This document shows positions 33,885 through 45,189 of a stretch of DNA of 64,000 nucleotides, one piece after another. Where the stretch lies: positions 248,001 to 312,000 of the forward strand of contig JAQJVL010000688.1 of NCBI GenBank assembly GCA_035578905.1. Reading direction: 5' to 3'. Position numbers and translations under genes: made by a program. The stretch comes from Stictocephala bisonia (taxonomy: Eukaryota; Arthropoda; Insecta; Hemiptera; Membracidae). The notes beneath the pieces are model-generated. The model did no database searches, was not told the origin of the DNA, and worked only from the letters and a program-made list of their open reading frames with translations. Numbering within the stretch: position 1 is the stretch's first letter; the number at the start of each line of letters is the position of its first letter.

Positions 33885-33975
33885 ACCTAGTAAACCCATA
33901 CTGCACACACCCTGAGTTTACACTCTCCCCAACTCCAAGGGGCTTGATGTGTCTCAGCTGTTTCATTCACTTAAG
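33885..33975. repeat. Inverted fragment of the 128-bp satellite
   Basis: CTCCCCAACTCCAAGGGGCT and CATTCACTTAAGTGATAC are the reverse complement of diverged units near 30,660-30,700. A single unit, about 100 bp before duplication copy A begins. Confidence 0.75.
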
Positions 33976-34413
33976 TGATACATAACGAAGATATATGTAT
34001 GTTTATATTTCTTATATTTCGTTATGGGCACAAGTAATGATAAAATTAAACATTAAAAATTAAATAAGAAAGAGGACATCATGAAGTTAATGGTATGTTT
34101 CATTATGTCAATCTATATAATTTATATTAATAGGCTACAATAAATATTTCATCAAATATATTTTCTTTCTAAGTAATATACATATATATCAGTATACTAA
34201 GTTGTCCATGGCCGTATACAGTAAGTTAACCGTCCATTTATACATTATGGACCTCTGTGACGGGATAAACGACGAACACTGGAAACCCATTTGGTACTCT
34301 GTGACCAGAATGTAATGTTCTCTAAATTTGTCATCGTTTAGAATCGTTATTGTCTAAAGAATCGGTCAGAAATGTGATCACATTGATATATATTTAAATA
34401 TCACAATCAATAT

Positions 34414-37400
34414 GAAATAATGAAATAAATGAAATAATGAAATAATGATTTATTCCTTGAAATAATACATGATTATAGACAAAAAATTACAATTCTCGGA
34501 ATTAATCAACCACAGTTTTCCAGTAGTAGTGGTTGATGAGTCCAGTCCATTTACATAATTGACTGATAAAAATGGCTCACTGTGGTATCTGCTTAAATAG
34601 TAATAAAGATATATTTCCATATATACAGGAGTAATACTACAAATGTAGACTAAAACATTTTTATATTTGAGACAAATACCCAAATATATCAAATATAATA
34701 TACACAAATTATGTCATATGTACTTAGAATAATATACCATCATAACTTTAAAAAAATCAGCAGGAAAAGCATCAAATGAAAATATAAATATAAATACCTA
34801 TTTAACACAGTATTTACATCAATATATAATCTGTTGAAATAGGTTAAATAATGAAAATTATATATGCCACTGAATACTATCATTTATATTTCAAAAATAC
34901 AAAAAAGGAGCAAAATCAGCTCATGCGATATATTTCTCCAAAAAAGAAGTGTCATGTAAAGTAAACAACCAATATTTTACCCTTTTGCAAAATGCTTTTA
35001 AATTTGGACTTTCTTTAATTTTTGAATTTAGTTGATTAAAATAATTTGGTCCAAGATATATATATAAGAGTGCCTGAAGAAAAATTTATTAACTTTCGGT
35101 TTTATGAATAGTCTTTGAATGTTGCTTCTAAGTTCAGGACGCACCCTGGTTGAACCTCTATTTCCACTCCTTATATAAAATTGCTTTAGTGTTTTGAAAA
35201 TAAACAAATGTTGTAAAGGCATTACACCCGTTTGACAATATAAAGGAAAAGAATGCTCTTGTCTATTTTTCTTAAGAATTAATTTAATAAATTTATTTTG
35301 AGATTTTCTTAAATTATTGATGAGATATTTATAAGTTCCTCCCCAGCATGAAATTACGTACTGCAATCTAGACTGAATTAAGGCATAATATAGAGAAATT
35401 AAAAGTTGTGTGTGACAAAAGTTTCTTAAAAAGAAGAATTTTCTAACGTTAAATTTAATCTGTCTGTGCAATTGTAATATATGTTTCTTCCAAGATAAAC
35501 GTTCATCAAGATGGACCCCTAAATATTTGAAACTGTCAACCTTTTCAACTGGTACACATTTACATCCAATACTACCTTTATAGTCAATAGAGTGCTAATA
35601 TAGTCTCTCTAATAATAATATAGTCATAATATATATAATATATTATGATTCTCTAATATAGTCATAATATAGGATAGTCAAAATTAAAACTCTTGTAACC
35701 AAAATTAATAAATTTAGTTTTTGAAACATTAACTATCATTTTATTATTAATACACCAGTTTCTCAGAGTAATCAAGTCTTTGTTCATTTTCGAATATACA
35801 GTTTGTTTGTTTTTGTTGTTATAGTTAAAAGCGATGTCATCTGCAAATGCACTTATTCTTCCAATAAAATGTTGCTTTAGTAAATCATTAATAAAAATTA
35901 TAAAAAGATTTGCTGATAGTACAGCACCCTGAGGAACACCCCTTTTTTATAACAAGCGGGGCCTTATCAAATTGTCTTGTATTTTAACCTGTTGAACCCT
36001 ACCACTGAGATAACTCTGAAACCACTGCTTTGCCACACCCCTGATACCAATAGATTCCATTTTTTCTATAAAAATTTCGTGGTCAACAAGATCGAATGCC
36101 TTCCTAAAGTCAATAAATAAACCTGATGTTTTCATGTTTTCATTCAAACTAAAATAAATGTTGTTCACATAATTCAATAAAGCATCCTCAGTAGATTTTG
36201 CTTTTGTAAAACCGAATTGAGCTTCATGTTGAAAATTTATTGAGTGAAGATAATGGATTAACCTTACTTTCATACACTTTTCAATTGTTTTAGAAAAAAC
36301 GGATAATAAACTAATTGGGCGTATATTATCAATATTGTAAGAATTTTTCTTTTTCAAAATTGGTACAGTTATACTATTTTTTAGTAATTTGGGAAAAACG
36401 CCAGTAGAAAAGCTTAAATTTATAATGTAAGTTAAAACTGGAGCAATGATCTCTGAAACATGCTTAATTAAAGCAACTGGTACTCTGTCAAAGCCAGTGG
36501 ATTTTTTATTTTTTAAATTTTTAATAATATTTAAAATTTCCCGTTCATTTATTCTATCGATAAAGAAGGAATGTGGTAGATTTGGACTGTCATGCATTTG
36601 AGTCACTGCCTGGCTCTTGTTGTCAGTGAAATTCTCAAGTTCGATAAGGTGGGTGTTTATTGTGTCGGCAATTGTTTTCGGATCACTTATACATTCCCCG
36701 TCCTCTAAGACTAATTTGCTTACATTTTTACTGTTTTCACAACCTGTAAATTGATTTATAATTGTCCATTGTTGACTATTATTCCCATTACAATTATTTA
36801 TCAAATTAGTATAATAATTATTCTTGGTATTGTCTATATCAAGTTTTAGGGTATTACAAAAGGAATTGTAATACCGTTTAAAAACTAAACCATACGGTTT
36901 CCTTTTTTGTACTTTATACAACCTTTCTCTTTTTTTAAGTTTATTTAGAATGTTATTAGTTATCCATGGACTTAGAATTTTAGCTTTACTTAGATTACTG
37001 TTATTATTACTAACTGATACATTTCTAACAACTATTTCACTAAACAATGTGTGGAATGTTTCGTAATATTTATTTACGTCGTTACATGAATAGATTGAAT
37101 TCCAATTAACTTCGGATAGGTTAAATTTAATTTTTTCATAATTATTTATCAACCTAGTTATATTTTTATTTCTTTTTTCTTTATTGTCTGAAACATCAGC
37201 AGTCACTCCCAACATACAATGATCTGTGTGATTCCTATGTCAAATATGGCTGTTTTGAAAATTTCTGAATTTCTAAACCTTACAAGAATATGATCAACAC
37301 AACTTGGTGAATTTGGTGTAATACGTGTTGGCTGATAAACAAGTGAATAGAATCCACTGTTACTAACTAAATTATAATATTTACTAACATATTGGTAACC

Positions 37401-38936
37401 GCTCAATATGTCAATGTTGACATCACCTATTATTATTGTATTTAAATTTAATGATTGTAATTCCGCTTTAAGCTCTTCAATAAAGCTAATTTCAGAAAAT
37501 CTTTGCATTCTGTATAAACAAATTAAATTAAACTTAAATCTTCCAACTTTTACTTCCAACAATAAACAATCAGCTGTTATCATTTGACATTCCTTCTCAA
37601 TTATTTCATAATCTTCTCTTACAAAACAAACAACACCCCCAGCACGATATGAGTCATTACACTTACTTATTGCCTTAAAACCAGGTATTTTATATAAATT
37701 TAATTCTTCACTATTGATCCATACTTCACTTAAAATAATAAAGGACAATTTATTTTGTAATTTATTAATTTCTGCGAGAAACGTATTAAAGTTACTTCTC
37801 ATACTTCTAATATTTATACATACAATATTTACATTATTAATGGAGTCAAAGAAATTTGTATCTAGGCTAGTGTATGATTTACATGAATGCACTTTTTTAG
37901 ACATTTAGTTTGTTCAATAAGTAGTTTAAAATAAAATTAGCTTTTTCTAAACTAAAATACTGCAATAAATAACAAGAAGAAGAAATTATACATTCTCTTA
38001 ACAGTTTAATTTATATTTCATATATGCTTAACCATCAAGATCACTAAGCCTGCTTATTTTGTAACATCTTTCCCCGTCATTTTTTCTTACAAAGAAGTTT
38101 CCCTCTCTGACTCATACATATTTGTAGTTTCTCTGTTTACATTTTTCCCTTAACTGAGCTAGGAACAGTTTATTTTCTGGCGACAAGTGTTCATTTAAAA
38201 ATATACGGTGACTTGGAAATGATTTGTTTACCTCGTTTGCTGTCATTCCTTTTTTTCCCTTAAAGCTGGCGATCCAGGCTGCTTTCTGACCACGAGTTTG
38301 GAACTGTACGATGAGTGACGGCGCCTTGTTTATCTTGAAGGATGGGACCCGATGGACTGCCATGACCTCGTTGTCTCGTAGCTCCTCGCCGATAGCTTTA
38401 CCCACGTCTCGCAGTATGCTGATAGGGTCTTCTCCAGGTGTCATAGGGAGTCCGCTGATCTCTAGGTTGCATCTTCTTGAGTAAACAATCCTTGAGTTCC
38501 AATCCTCGCATCCTTACTTGAAGACATGATACTTCATCGTTGAGACGCTTGTTTTTCTTCTTCAGATCTTCATTGCTTTTCCTCAACTCAGCAAATTCTT
38601 TCTTCATCTCAATCATTAATTTGTTGGACGTATCCATTTTACCGGACAAAAATTGAATGGTCTGTCGAAACTCCTCCGTCTGAGATGAATAAGTTTTCAG
38701 CTCATTGAAAACATCTTTTTTAAATGACTCGAGAACTGAGACCAGAAACTCCTTAGTTAAAGGGGCTGTTTCTGTTGAAGACTTGCTACTAGTCGATGCG
38801 GAGCACTGTTCACATTTCCACTCTTTATTTCCAGCTCGGATTTTCACTCCTTCAGTTTTCACACACTGGATATGAAAATACCGGCCACAGGATCCACCAC
38901 ACTTAACTGATAACTTCACCTCTTTACCCACCCGCC
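34414..38936 (-). mobile_element. LINE 2: non-LTR retrotransposon, same family as LINE 1
   Basis: The 3' end lies at 34,414 with a tail of ATTATTTC/ATTTCATT repeats after AATAAATCATTATT. 3' UTR about 34,420-35,000; EN-RT 35,028-37,904; ORF1 38,112-38,936. It is more intact than LINE 1, with only a few frameshifts, but its ORF1 is cut inside the PHD finger, where a minisatellite begins. A short ATAGTCATAATATA repeat cluster at 35,595-35,680 interrupts the RT. Confidence 0.88.
35028..37904 (-). pseudogene. LINE 2 EN-RT polyprotein relic
   Basis: EN: MSKKVHSCKSYTSLDTNFF, VNIVCINIRSMRSNFNTFLA, SEVWINSEELNLY, TIIIGDVNIDIL and CVDHILVRF, with a frameshift near 37,215 (in the ...TDHC region). RT: FTKAKSTEDALLNYVNNIY, LFIDFRKAFDLVDHEIFIEK, then GVPQGA after a shift in an A-run at 35,945, then FADDIAF near 35,830. 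The C-terminal region is open at 35,471-35,028 (FFLRNFCHTQLLISLYYALI, YVISCWGGTYKYL). Catalytic residues remain, but at least three lesions block a full product. Confidence 0.87.
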
Positions 38937-38940
38937 CACC
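38112..38940 (-). pseudogene. LINE 2 ORF1 (PHD remnant, coiled coil, FP-like domain), frameshifted
   Basis: The reading starts with the second half of a PHD finger (KCGGSCGRYFHIQCV ... WKCEQC; the first C-x-x-C pair is missing). It continues through FLVSVLESFKKDVFNELKTY and a long charged coiled coil. A one-base shift near 38,470 moves the frame to NLEISGLPMTPGEDPISILR and then EVMAVHRVPSFKINKAPSLI, the FP-like nucleic-acid-binding domain, ending in KCKQRNYKYV. In related elements this protein packages the element RNA. Confidence 0.78.
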
Positions 38941-39455
38941 CATACACGTACAGTAGTATTGACAAATCCCGCCCATATACGTACACGTACTGTGGTATTG
39001 ACCCACCCGCCCACCCATACACGTACAGTGATATTGATACCACCATACGTGTTTGGGAGGGTAGGTGGACAATACCACTGTACGTGTATTTGTGGGTGGA
39101 TGGGTCAGTACCACTGTACTGTAAGGGTGGGCGGGTGGGTCAGTACCACTGTACTGTAAGGGTGGGCGGGTGGGTTGGAACGTCAATAACACTGTACGTG
39201 TATAGGTGGGTTGGGTGGATCAGTACTACTGTATGGGTGGACGGGTGGGTCGTCAAAACTATATGTATATGGGTGGGCGAGTGGGTCATCACTGTATGTG
39301 TATGGGTGGGTCATCATCACTGTATTTGTATGGGTGAGCGGGTGGGTCATCATCTCTGTATGTGAGGGTGAGTGGGTTGTCAACACTATTTATGTATGAG
39401 TGGGTGGGTGGGTCATCACTGTATGTATGGGAGGGTGGGTGGGTTACGTAGATCG
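38937..39455. repeat. G-rich 36-bp-type minisatellite inside the 5.1-kb insertion
   Basis: Units containing CCACTGTACGTGTATTTGTG and GGTGGGCGGGTGGGTCAGTA, grading into ATCACTGTATGTGTATGGGT units. Same family as 5.6, 12.7, 13.4, 41.3 and 56.0 kb. ORF1 of LINE 2 reads straight into it on the minus strand. Confidence 0.88.
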
Positions 39456-39535
39456 AGGTCGGTAGGAGAGACTAGTATTATACTCCTCTGCCTGTGAAAA
39501 CACGTACTAAATCATGTAATGATATAAGATTTTAC

Positions 39536-40338
39536 AATATATATTATCTATGTAAAATAAGTTAAATATACCAAATGGGACGAGACGTTCTTATTATGTA
39601 ACTTATCAGTTAAGTTACGCTTTGTTAGAAGTAAATTTTTTATCAATATACAAAATATAAGTATTATTTAAAATTTGCATTGTTATAAACAAATAAAAAA
39701 AAAACATACAACATACTCTCTAAAAAAGCAGATTTTTTAAATATTAAAACAGAATGCTAAATGATATGAACTACCTTAATTTCACAATGTAAGTCTATTA
39801 CATATATTTTAATTGCAAGTTATTGTCAAGTGAATGCAGCTTTTGTAGATATGCACTATGAAAGGAGTATTCAAAATTCCAATAGAAAATCCTATAACAG
39901 AACATTTTTATCTTACAGGAACAATATTACATTTAAAAACCTGATAGTAAATGCAAAGGTTCTGTTACTTTTAATATCCCTATTATAATTTACCCCAAAT
40001 ATTAAAACCTAATCACAGAACGAGGATGAAGGCCGAGTTGGCATGCAAAGCGCACAGGGTTGTCCCTTAGCCTGAATTACTACTTCTCATCAAAATATTT
40101 TGAATAAAAAGGGTTACTTCTTATGAAGTTGCGTTTTACGAGGAAAGTGCAAAGAATAATTCACCACAAATTTCCAAGTCTCACATGCAACTGAACTTTT
40201 AAGTAAATGAATAAATGAGTTTAATCTTAATCACTTGTCACGGAACCTTGGTTTAAAGTAATTATTTCTGACTTATTTGTTTCTAATTAGCCGTCGAACC
40301 TCAGCACAGCGTAATGAGGAGTTCACTCAAGTACAACC
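39536..40338. other. Upstream region of Tret1-like gene A
   Basis: Collinear with 54,257-55,067. It contains GCCGAGTTGGCATGCAAAGC and GCACAGGGTTGTCCCTTA, with a weak match at 14,110-14,155. I see no clear TATA box. No coding exon recognised. Confidence 0.4.
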
Positions 40339-40359
40339 ATGGAAGTGATATTTATTTAG
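40339..40359 (+). promoter_or_regulatory. Conserved six-codon uORF before Tret1-like gene A
   Basis: ACCATGG context, MEVIFI then TAG, 15 bases before the main ATG at 40,375. Identical in copy B at 55,068-55,088. If the transcript begins upstream it would reduce initiation at the main start. The TSS is not visible, so its role is inferred. Confidence 0.4.
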
Positions 40360-40374
40360 TTGAATTCATTCGTT

Positions 40375-40426
40375 ATGACTTTCAAGTGCACTGGTCTGAC
40401 TAGACAATACATAGCTGGACTTTCAG
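40375..40426 (+). CDS. Tret1-like gene A, exon 1
   Basis: Fifty-two bases: 17 codons plus one base. TRQYIAGLS is the pre-TM1 motif of the family. The donor TCAG|GTACAT has a non-consensus C at intron position +4; the same donor is used in gene B and in the seven-copy array, which supports this start. Confidence 0.85.
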
Positions 40427-41020
40427 GTACATTACTTACTGATAATTGTTAGATAAACTGTCTGTCACTATTTAGAAAGTAAGGCTCTATTGTTTAGATA
40501 CAGTATCTAAACTAACAATTTCCCAGTTTTATTATGTATTTTGTATAAATAGAAACTGTTAGTACTGAATAAACACAATTTAACAACAAATTGGGCTTCT
40601 CATTTTACTTTCTGATAATTTTTAACTATAACCAACAAGTAAATACTTGTTTACGAAATTATAATACTTTAAATTAATTGTTCTCTTTAATAATGGTTTG
40701 CAAAAGGTTCAGAAACAACATTTATCAGACTATGTTAAATATTAAACTAAGTAAAAAATTACTAAACAATAATTTTGTGCACTGTATTCAATTCTGTGGA
40801 ATTTATTTGATAGAGCTAAATTTATACTTGAAGGGTACTGCACTCTGATATTATAAACAGTTTTTTAAATTCTAAATCAAGCCATCTTGTAGTAAAATTT
40901 AATGAGTTAGTTTGTTGAAGAATGCAAACTAAAACTTTGAATAGTAAAAATGTTCTAGGATAATTGTATTCAAACCAGTTTTCCCTCAAAAAACTAATTT
41001 ATCAACATTATCATAAAAGA

Positions 41021-41069
<49 letters not shown>

Positions 41070-43470
41070 ATATTGCTCTAAATATTACATTCTTCAATTA
41101 TGTTTTGAAAATGGTTTTTAGTCGGATTCCAACTAATAATAAAAAAAAAAAAAACACTATTGAGTTTCGGTGATCCTAAGAATTTTTTATTGCCGATAAC
41201 ATTAAAATAAATAAATTTATACATTGTTAACTACGGACTTCATCATTTGACACTATATTCATTGTCATCATTACAATTGCTATGAGCAATATTACACATA
41301 TGTATGGGTGGTTGATGAGTGTCTATCACCGCTGCACGTGTATGGGTGGTTGATGAGTGTCTATCACCACTGCACGTGTATGGGTGGTTGATGAGGTCTA
41401 TCACCGCTGCACGTGTATGGGTGGTTAATGAGTGACTATCACCACTGCACGTGTATGGGTGGTTGATGAGTGACTATCACCACTGCACGTGTATGGGTGG
41501 TTGATGAGTGTCTATCACCACTGTTTGTGTATGGATGGGTCTATCTTCACTCCATGTGTGTGAGTGGGTAGTGAGGGTCTATCACCACGGAATGAGTGTG
41601 AGTAGATGGTGTGGCTTTATAACCACTGCACGAGTATATGGGTGGGTGGTGAGGGTTTTATACCACTGCACCTGTATGGGTAGGTAGTATCTATAACAAC
41701 TGCACGAGTATGGGTGAGTGGGCCATCGGTGGCCTGCTCATTCTGTATTCAAATTGTAGAAAGAAGATTATTTGAAACATAAAATGGGATTAACAACAGA
41801 TCAATCCTGTGACTTTGTAGAACGTATTTCACAAATTACCTAATAATTTTTTATATAATGAAAAATGACCTAATTTTCTTAACTTACTTAAAATAAAATT
41901 TTACAAGTATTGTGGTCAAGTTAAGTGTACTACCTGAGGAGCTTCTAAAAGGTATTAAATAAAACAACATAAGATAAACTGATATAACATTTTTAGGGGA
42001 AATTGAGCGTTTTTCTTCATTAAAGGGTATATAATAAAATCTGATATTTTTATATAAATATATATCAAAAGCAATCAAATTGGATGATTGAATTGGGAAA
42101 ATTATAAAAATTTTATATGAGTTGAAATTATAGTAGAAAAATCAGTAATACTTGTAATATTTTCAGCAAGTATCAGCATTGTGACGAGTGGCAGTTGCTT
42201 CGGATGGATGGCCCCTGTTCTACCTCATCTATTGGAACCAGATAGTGAAATTCCACTCACTCCTCAACAAGCTCCTTGGATTGTCTCCATTATAGAGTTA
42301 GGAAATGTTATTAGTGCATTACCCGCTGGTTATGTGGTAAACTACATAGGCCGCAAACCTACAATCCTTCTGACTGGCCCACTCTATATCTTGAGCTGGC
42401 TACTCATCATTTACTTCCCTTCAGTGTTTATGTTAGGACTAGCCCGTGTTCTCCAAGGGTTCACGATGGCATTTACACTATCAGCAACTCCAGCGTATAC
42501 TGGGGAGATCTCCAGCAAATCTAACAGAGGAACTATCACCAGTTTAGCTAACACTTCTTGTTATCAGCTCGGATACCTCATAGAGTACGCTGCTGGACCA
42601 TTACTGTCCTTTAAAAATTTTACTTATTTTACTCTAGCACTTAATATTCCCTTACTAGCGATCTTCAGCTTCCAACCTGAAAGTCCCTATTACCTTGTTA
42701 TGATAGGCAAAGACGAAGAGGCACGAAAGTCTCTTCAGTATTTTAGAGACCTCTCATCTGAAGAGCTGGAAGAAGAACTGGTTGAAATAAAGCAGACCGT
42801 TTCTATAAGTAAGAAAACAAGACTTCTTGATGCTATGGCTACTCAGAAAGACAGAAAGGCTCTGATACTGCTGCTAGTGATATCACTGATGAAGAATCTC
42901 AGTGGATTAGTAGTAATTAGTGAATACTCCAACCAAGTATTTGCCATAACTCCGATAGAAGGAATATCAACAGATATGATCACTGTAGCCCTCGGGCTCA
43001 CCATGTTTGTTGGAAGTTGTGTGGGTGCGCTTTTCTGTGACATTATAGGAAGAAGGTGTCTTCTACTAACCACAAGTATAGGTTGCCTGGTCAGCCAATT
43101 TTTGACTGCTACATATTACCTTTTGCTTTTAGAAAGTCCCTACAAAGAAGTATATACATTTAGATGGATTGCACCAGTTTCAATATTACTCTACTTTGGT
43201 TTATGCACTGCCATGACTGTGCGTAGTTCGTACACGTGTGAACTATTCGAGACACATACTAGAGGTATGGCTGCTAGTATTGCTCAGCTAGGAAGTACAG
43301 TATCAGGTTTCATAGCTATGTTGACCTTTCAGCCCACCATATATTGGTTCGGAATATATTCTAGTTTTTATCTCTTCTCGTTTTATATTTTAATATCAGT
43401 TATATATTTTTACTTCAATGCTCCAGAAACAAAAGGCAAGTCATTTGATCAGATTAGGAAGAAGTTGTAA
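40375..43470 (+). CDS. Tret1-like facilitated sugar (trehalose) transporter A, two exons
   Basis: An MFS sugar-porter (SLC2/Tret1 family) carrier, expected in the plasma membrane with 12 helices. Exon 1 is 40375-40426 (MTFKCTGLTRQYIAGLS + one base, donor GTACAT). Exon 2 is 42167-43470 (acceptor TAATATTTTCAG), giving 451 residues. Joined N-terminus: GLSASISIVTSGSCFGW, the expected start of TM1. Motifs: NYIGRKP (about 76-82), NRGT (136-139), PESPYYL (188-194), DIIGRR (309-314), ELFETHTRG (376-384) and C-terminal PETKGKS (437-443). The usual QQ of the QQ-x-SG box in TM7 is KN here (MKNLSGLVV), so substrate preference may differ from classic Tret1. AATAAA follows at 43,641. It differs from gene B at about 18 residues, clustered around 134-167. 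The intron holds a TA repeat and a minisatellite. Confidence 0.93.
41022..41064. repeat. (TA)n microsatellite in the gene A intron
   Basis: About 43 bp of alternating AT; the allelic position in copy B is longer (55,756-55,804). Confidence 0.92.
41300..41735. repeat. Minisatellite in the gene A intron
   Basis: Units such as ATCACCACTGCACGTGTATG followed by GGTGGTTGATGAGTGTCT, about 36-38 bp, degrading toward 41,735. Family core ACTGCACGTGTATGGGTGG. The number and order of units differ from copy B (56,042-56,463). Confidence 0.88.
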
Positions 43471-44080
43471 ATGATACATTCTCTCTAAACAATATAATTG
43501 TAAATGATTTGGTAAATAGTACTGATATTATTGAATTCAGACCTAAGTCATTCCATTTATGGTTTGTACTTATTTAATGGGAAATTCAGTCACACACACC
43601 TTGATGATAGAGGACAAGTAATTAAGAAAGTATATGAACAAATAAATCTTATCATAGAAATTTAAGATGAATAGGACATTTATTATAAAACTCAGCAAAT
43701 GTGATAAGTTAGGATAATGAAATGAATGGTGTAATTGAATATTTTCCTTTTTATTATAATTTATTGACACTAAAAATAAAAATATTACTTGACTGATAAT
43801 ATTTATTTGACCATGATCATACCCAACTCTACAAGTCTATGATGTATCAAATTATACGTAATGTAGATTTGTATGCTTTAGAGTGTGTAGGGGTAGTAAA
43901 AAATCAACATTTTAAAATTTATGTACAAAAGAATATTTGTTAAGAACAAAACATAAACTTAAAGTGCTGTACCGCATTGAACATTGTTATTAAGGGATTA
44001 CATCCATAATGGCGTCTATCTCTGCACTCTACTACCCTTCTGACAAGCATGCGATTTACTATTTAAATGAAATGAAAACA
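43471..44080. other. 3' flank of Tret1-like gene A
   Basis: AT-rich 3' UTR and flank, collinear with 58,197-58,800. Poly(A) signals AATAAA near 43,641, and AAAATAAAAAT near 43,770. No other gene. Confidence 0.5.
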
Positions 44081-44084
44081 GCCA

Positions 44085-45120
44085 TGAAGCACCCCTGGAG
44101 ATCTCCAGATTTTCTCAGAGGAAGAAATAAGAGAGTTGATTTCCTCTATAGCAGAAAGATGGTTGATTAACCAGTATTGACGGCATCTTTCAAAAATTTC
44201 AGTTGCATGCTAGTAGCACAGTGAAACAATGTCTTCAAACATTCCAAAATAATATACTAGCTACATGGAATTTTCTTAAAGCATTTAAGCGATCAAAACT
44301 TGTAGCTGTTCTTAAGCCTGGCAAAGATTCCGATCGGGTGGAAAGTTATTGCCCTATATCTCTTCTTAGTGTTTGCTATAAGTTGCTAGCTATAAGGCTA
44401 ATATACGATAGAATATCACTTATTCTTGATTTTAATGTCCCAGTTGAGCTGCCGGTTTTCACCCTGGCCGTTTTAGCGATTAGGTCCTAGCTCTTACCTC
44501 CTTTGTCGAGAATGGAATTACACAGGTTTACGGGAAATGGGGAGGTGCGTGGCATTCAAGATTGTATGGAATTCTTTATAGTGCCTCATGACGTCTTGTC
44601 TCTGGAGGACATATATTGCACAGCACTGGGAGCCAAGGAAGCGGAGTTGACATGGGAGTTCCACTAATAGCTCTCATGACCCTATTAAGTTGAACATCAA
44701 TCACTTTAGTATGTATGCCATGTAGCCATACGGGAGCACAGTATTCAGCAGCTGATCTAACAAGTGACAAAGCAGTAGTATGCAGGACGTGTGCGTTGGC
44801 TCCCCACGTTGTTCCTGCAATATGATGTAGTACATTTGTCCTGTTATTCATTTTAGCTTCTGTTCTTTGAAGATGGAGTTTAAACGTCAGCGCTGAATCT
44901 AACGTAACTCCCAGATACTGTGCATAATCAATGTAGTGGAGTTTTACATCATTAATAAGATGTTCAAAGCAAGTCGGTTACTTAAGTGGAAACAAGTGAC
45001 TTCCACTTAGCTTCGAGATTCTAAAGTATTCTTCGAGGTCTTTAACGTCACATGTTCAGTAGCTCTGAGATCCACTTAAGACCCACTTCCAAGTACTGGT
45101 TTTTTGTTGGGCAGTCAAAT
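44085..45120. pseudogene. Rearranged RT relic in copy A
   Basis: The plus strand at 44,203-44,460 encodes FKRSKLVAVLKPGKDSDRVE and SYCPISLLSVCYKLL, the RT N-terminal part. The minus strand at 45,075-44,576 encodes DLEEYFRISKLSGS, YAQYLGVTLDSALTFKLHLQ and AEYCAPVWLHGIHTKVIDVQ, the RT C-terminal part of the same type of element. The two halves face each other, so the element was inverted or rebuilt. Related to the fragment at 63,498-63,806. Confidence 0.75.
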
Positions 45121-45189
45121 TTCTCATAAAATTCTTGGTAGGCCTTATTGGGAATAGTTTTAAAGTACTTCTTATCGATCGTTTAATAC

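Larger units (their letters stand above)
34414..39534. mobile_element. 5.1-kb insertion in copy A (LINE 2 plus minisatellite) with CAATAT target-site duplication
   Basis: CAATAT occurs at 34,408-34,413 and 39,535-39,540 in copy A, but once (54,256-54,261) in copy B, where the flanks are directly joined. Everything between is absent from B. The insert comprises minus-strand LINE 2, the G-rich minisatellite at the LINE's 5' side, and about 80 bp of other DNA. This paralogous empty site defines the ends. Confidence 0.75.

Noticed and set aside
42843..43073. Minus-strand ORF over the transporter (and 57,461-57,799 in copy B)
   Set aside because: Antisense shadow of Tret1-like exon 2; no independent support.
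43570..43770. 66-codon minus-strand ORF conserved in both duplicates (58,297-58,497)
   Set aside because: Conservation is explained by the recent duplication; the composition is AT-driven and no domain is visible.
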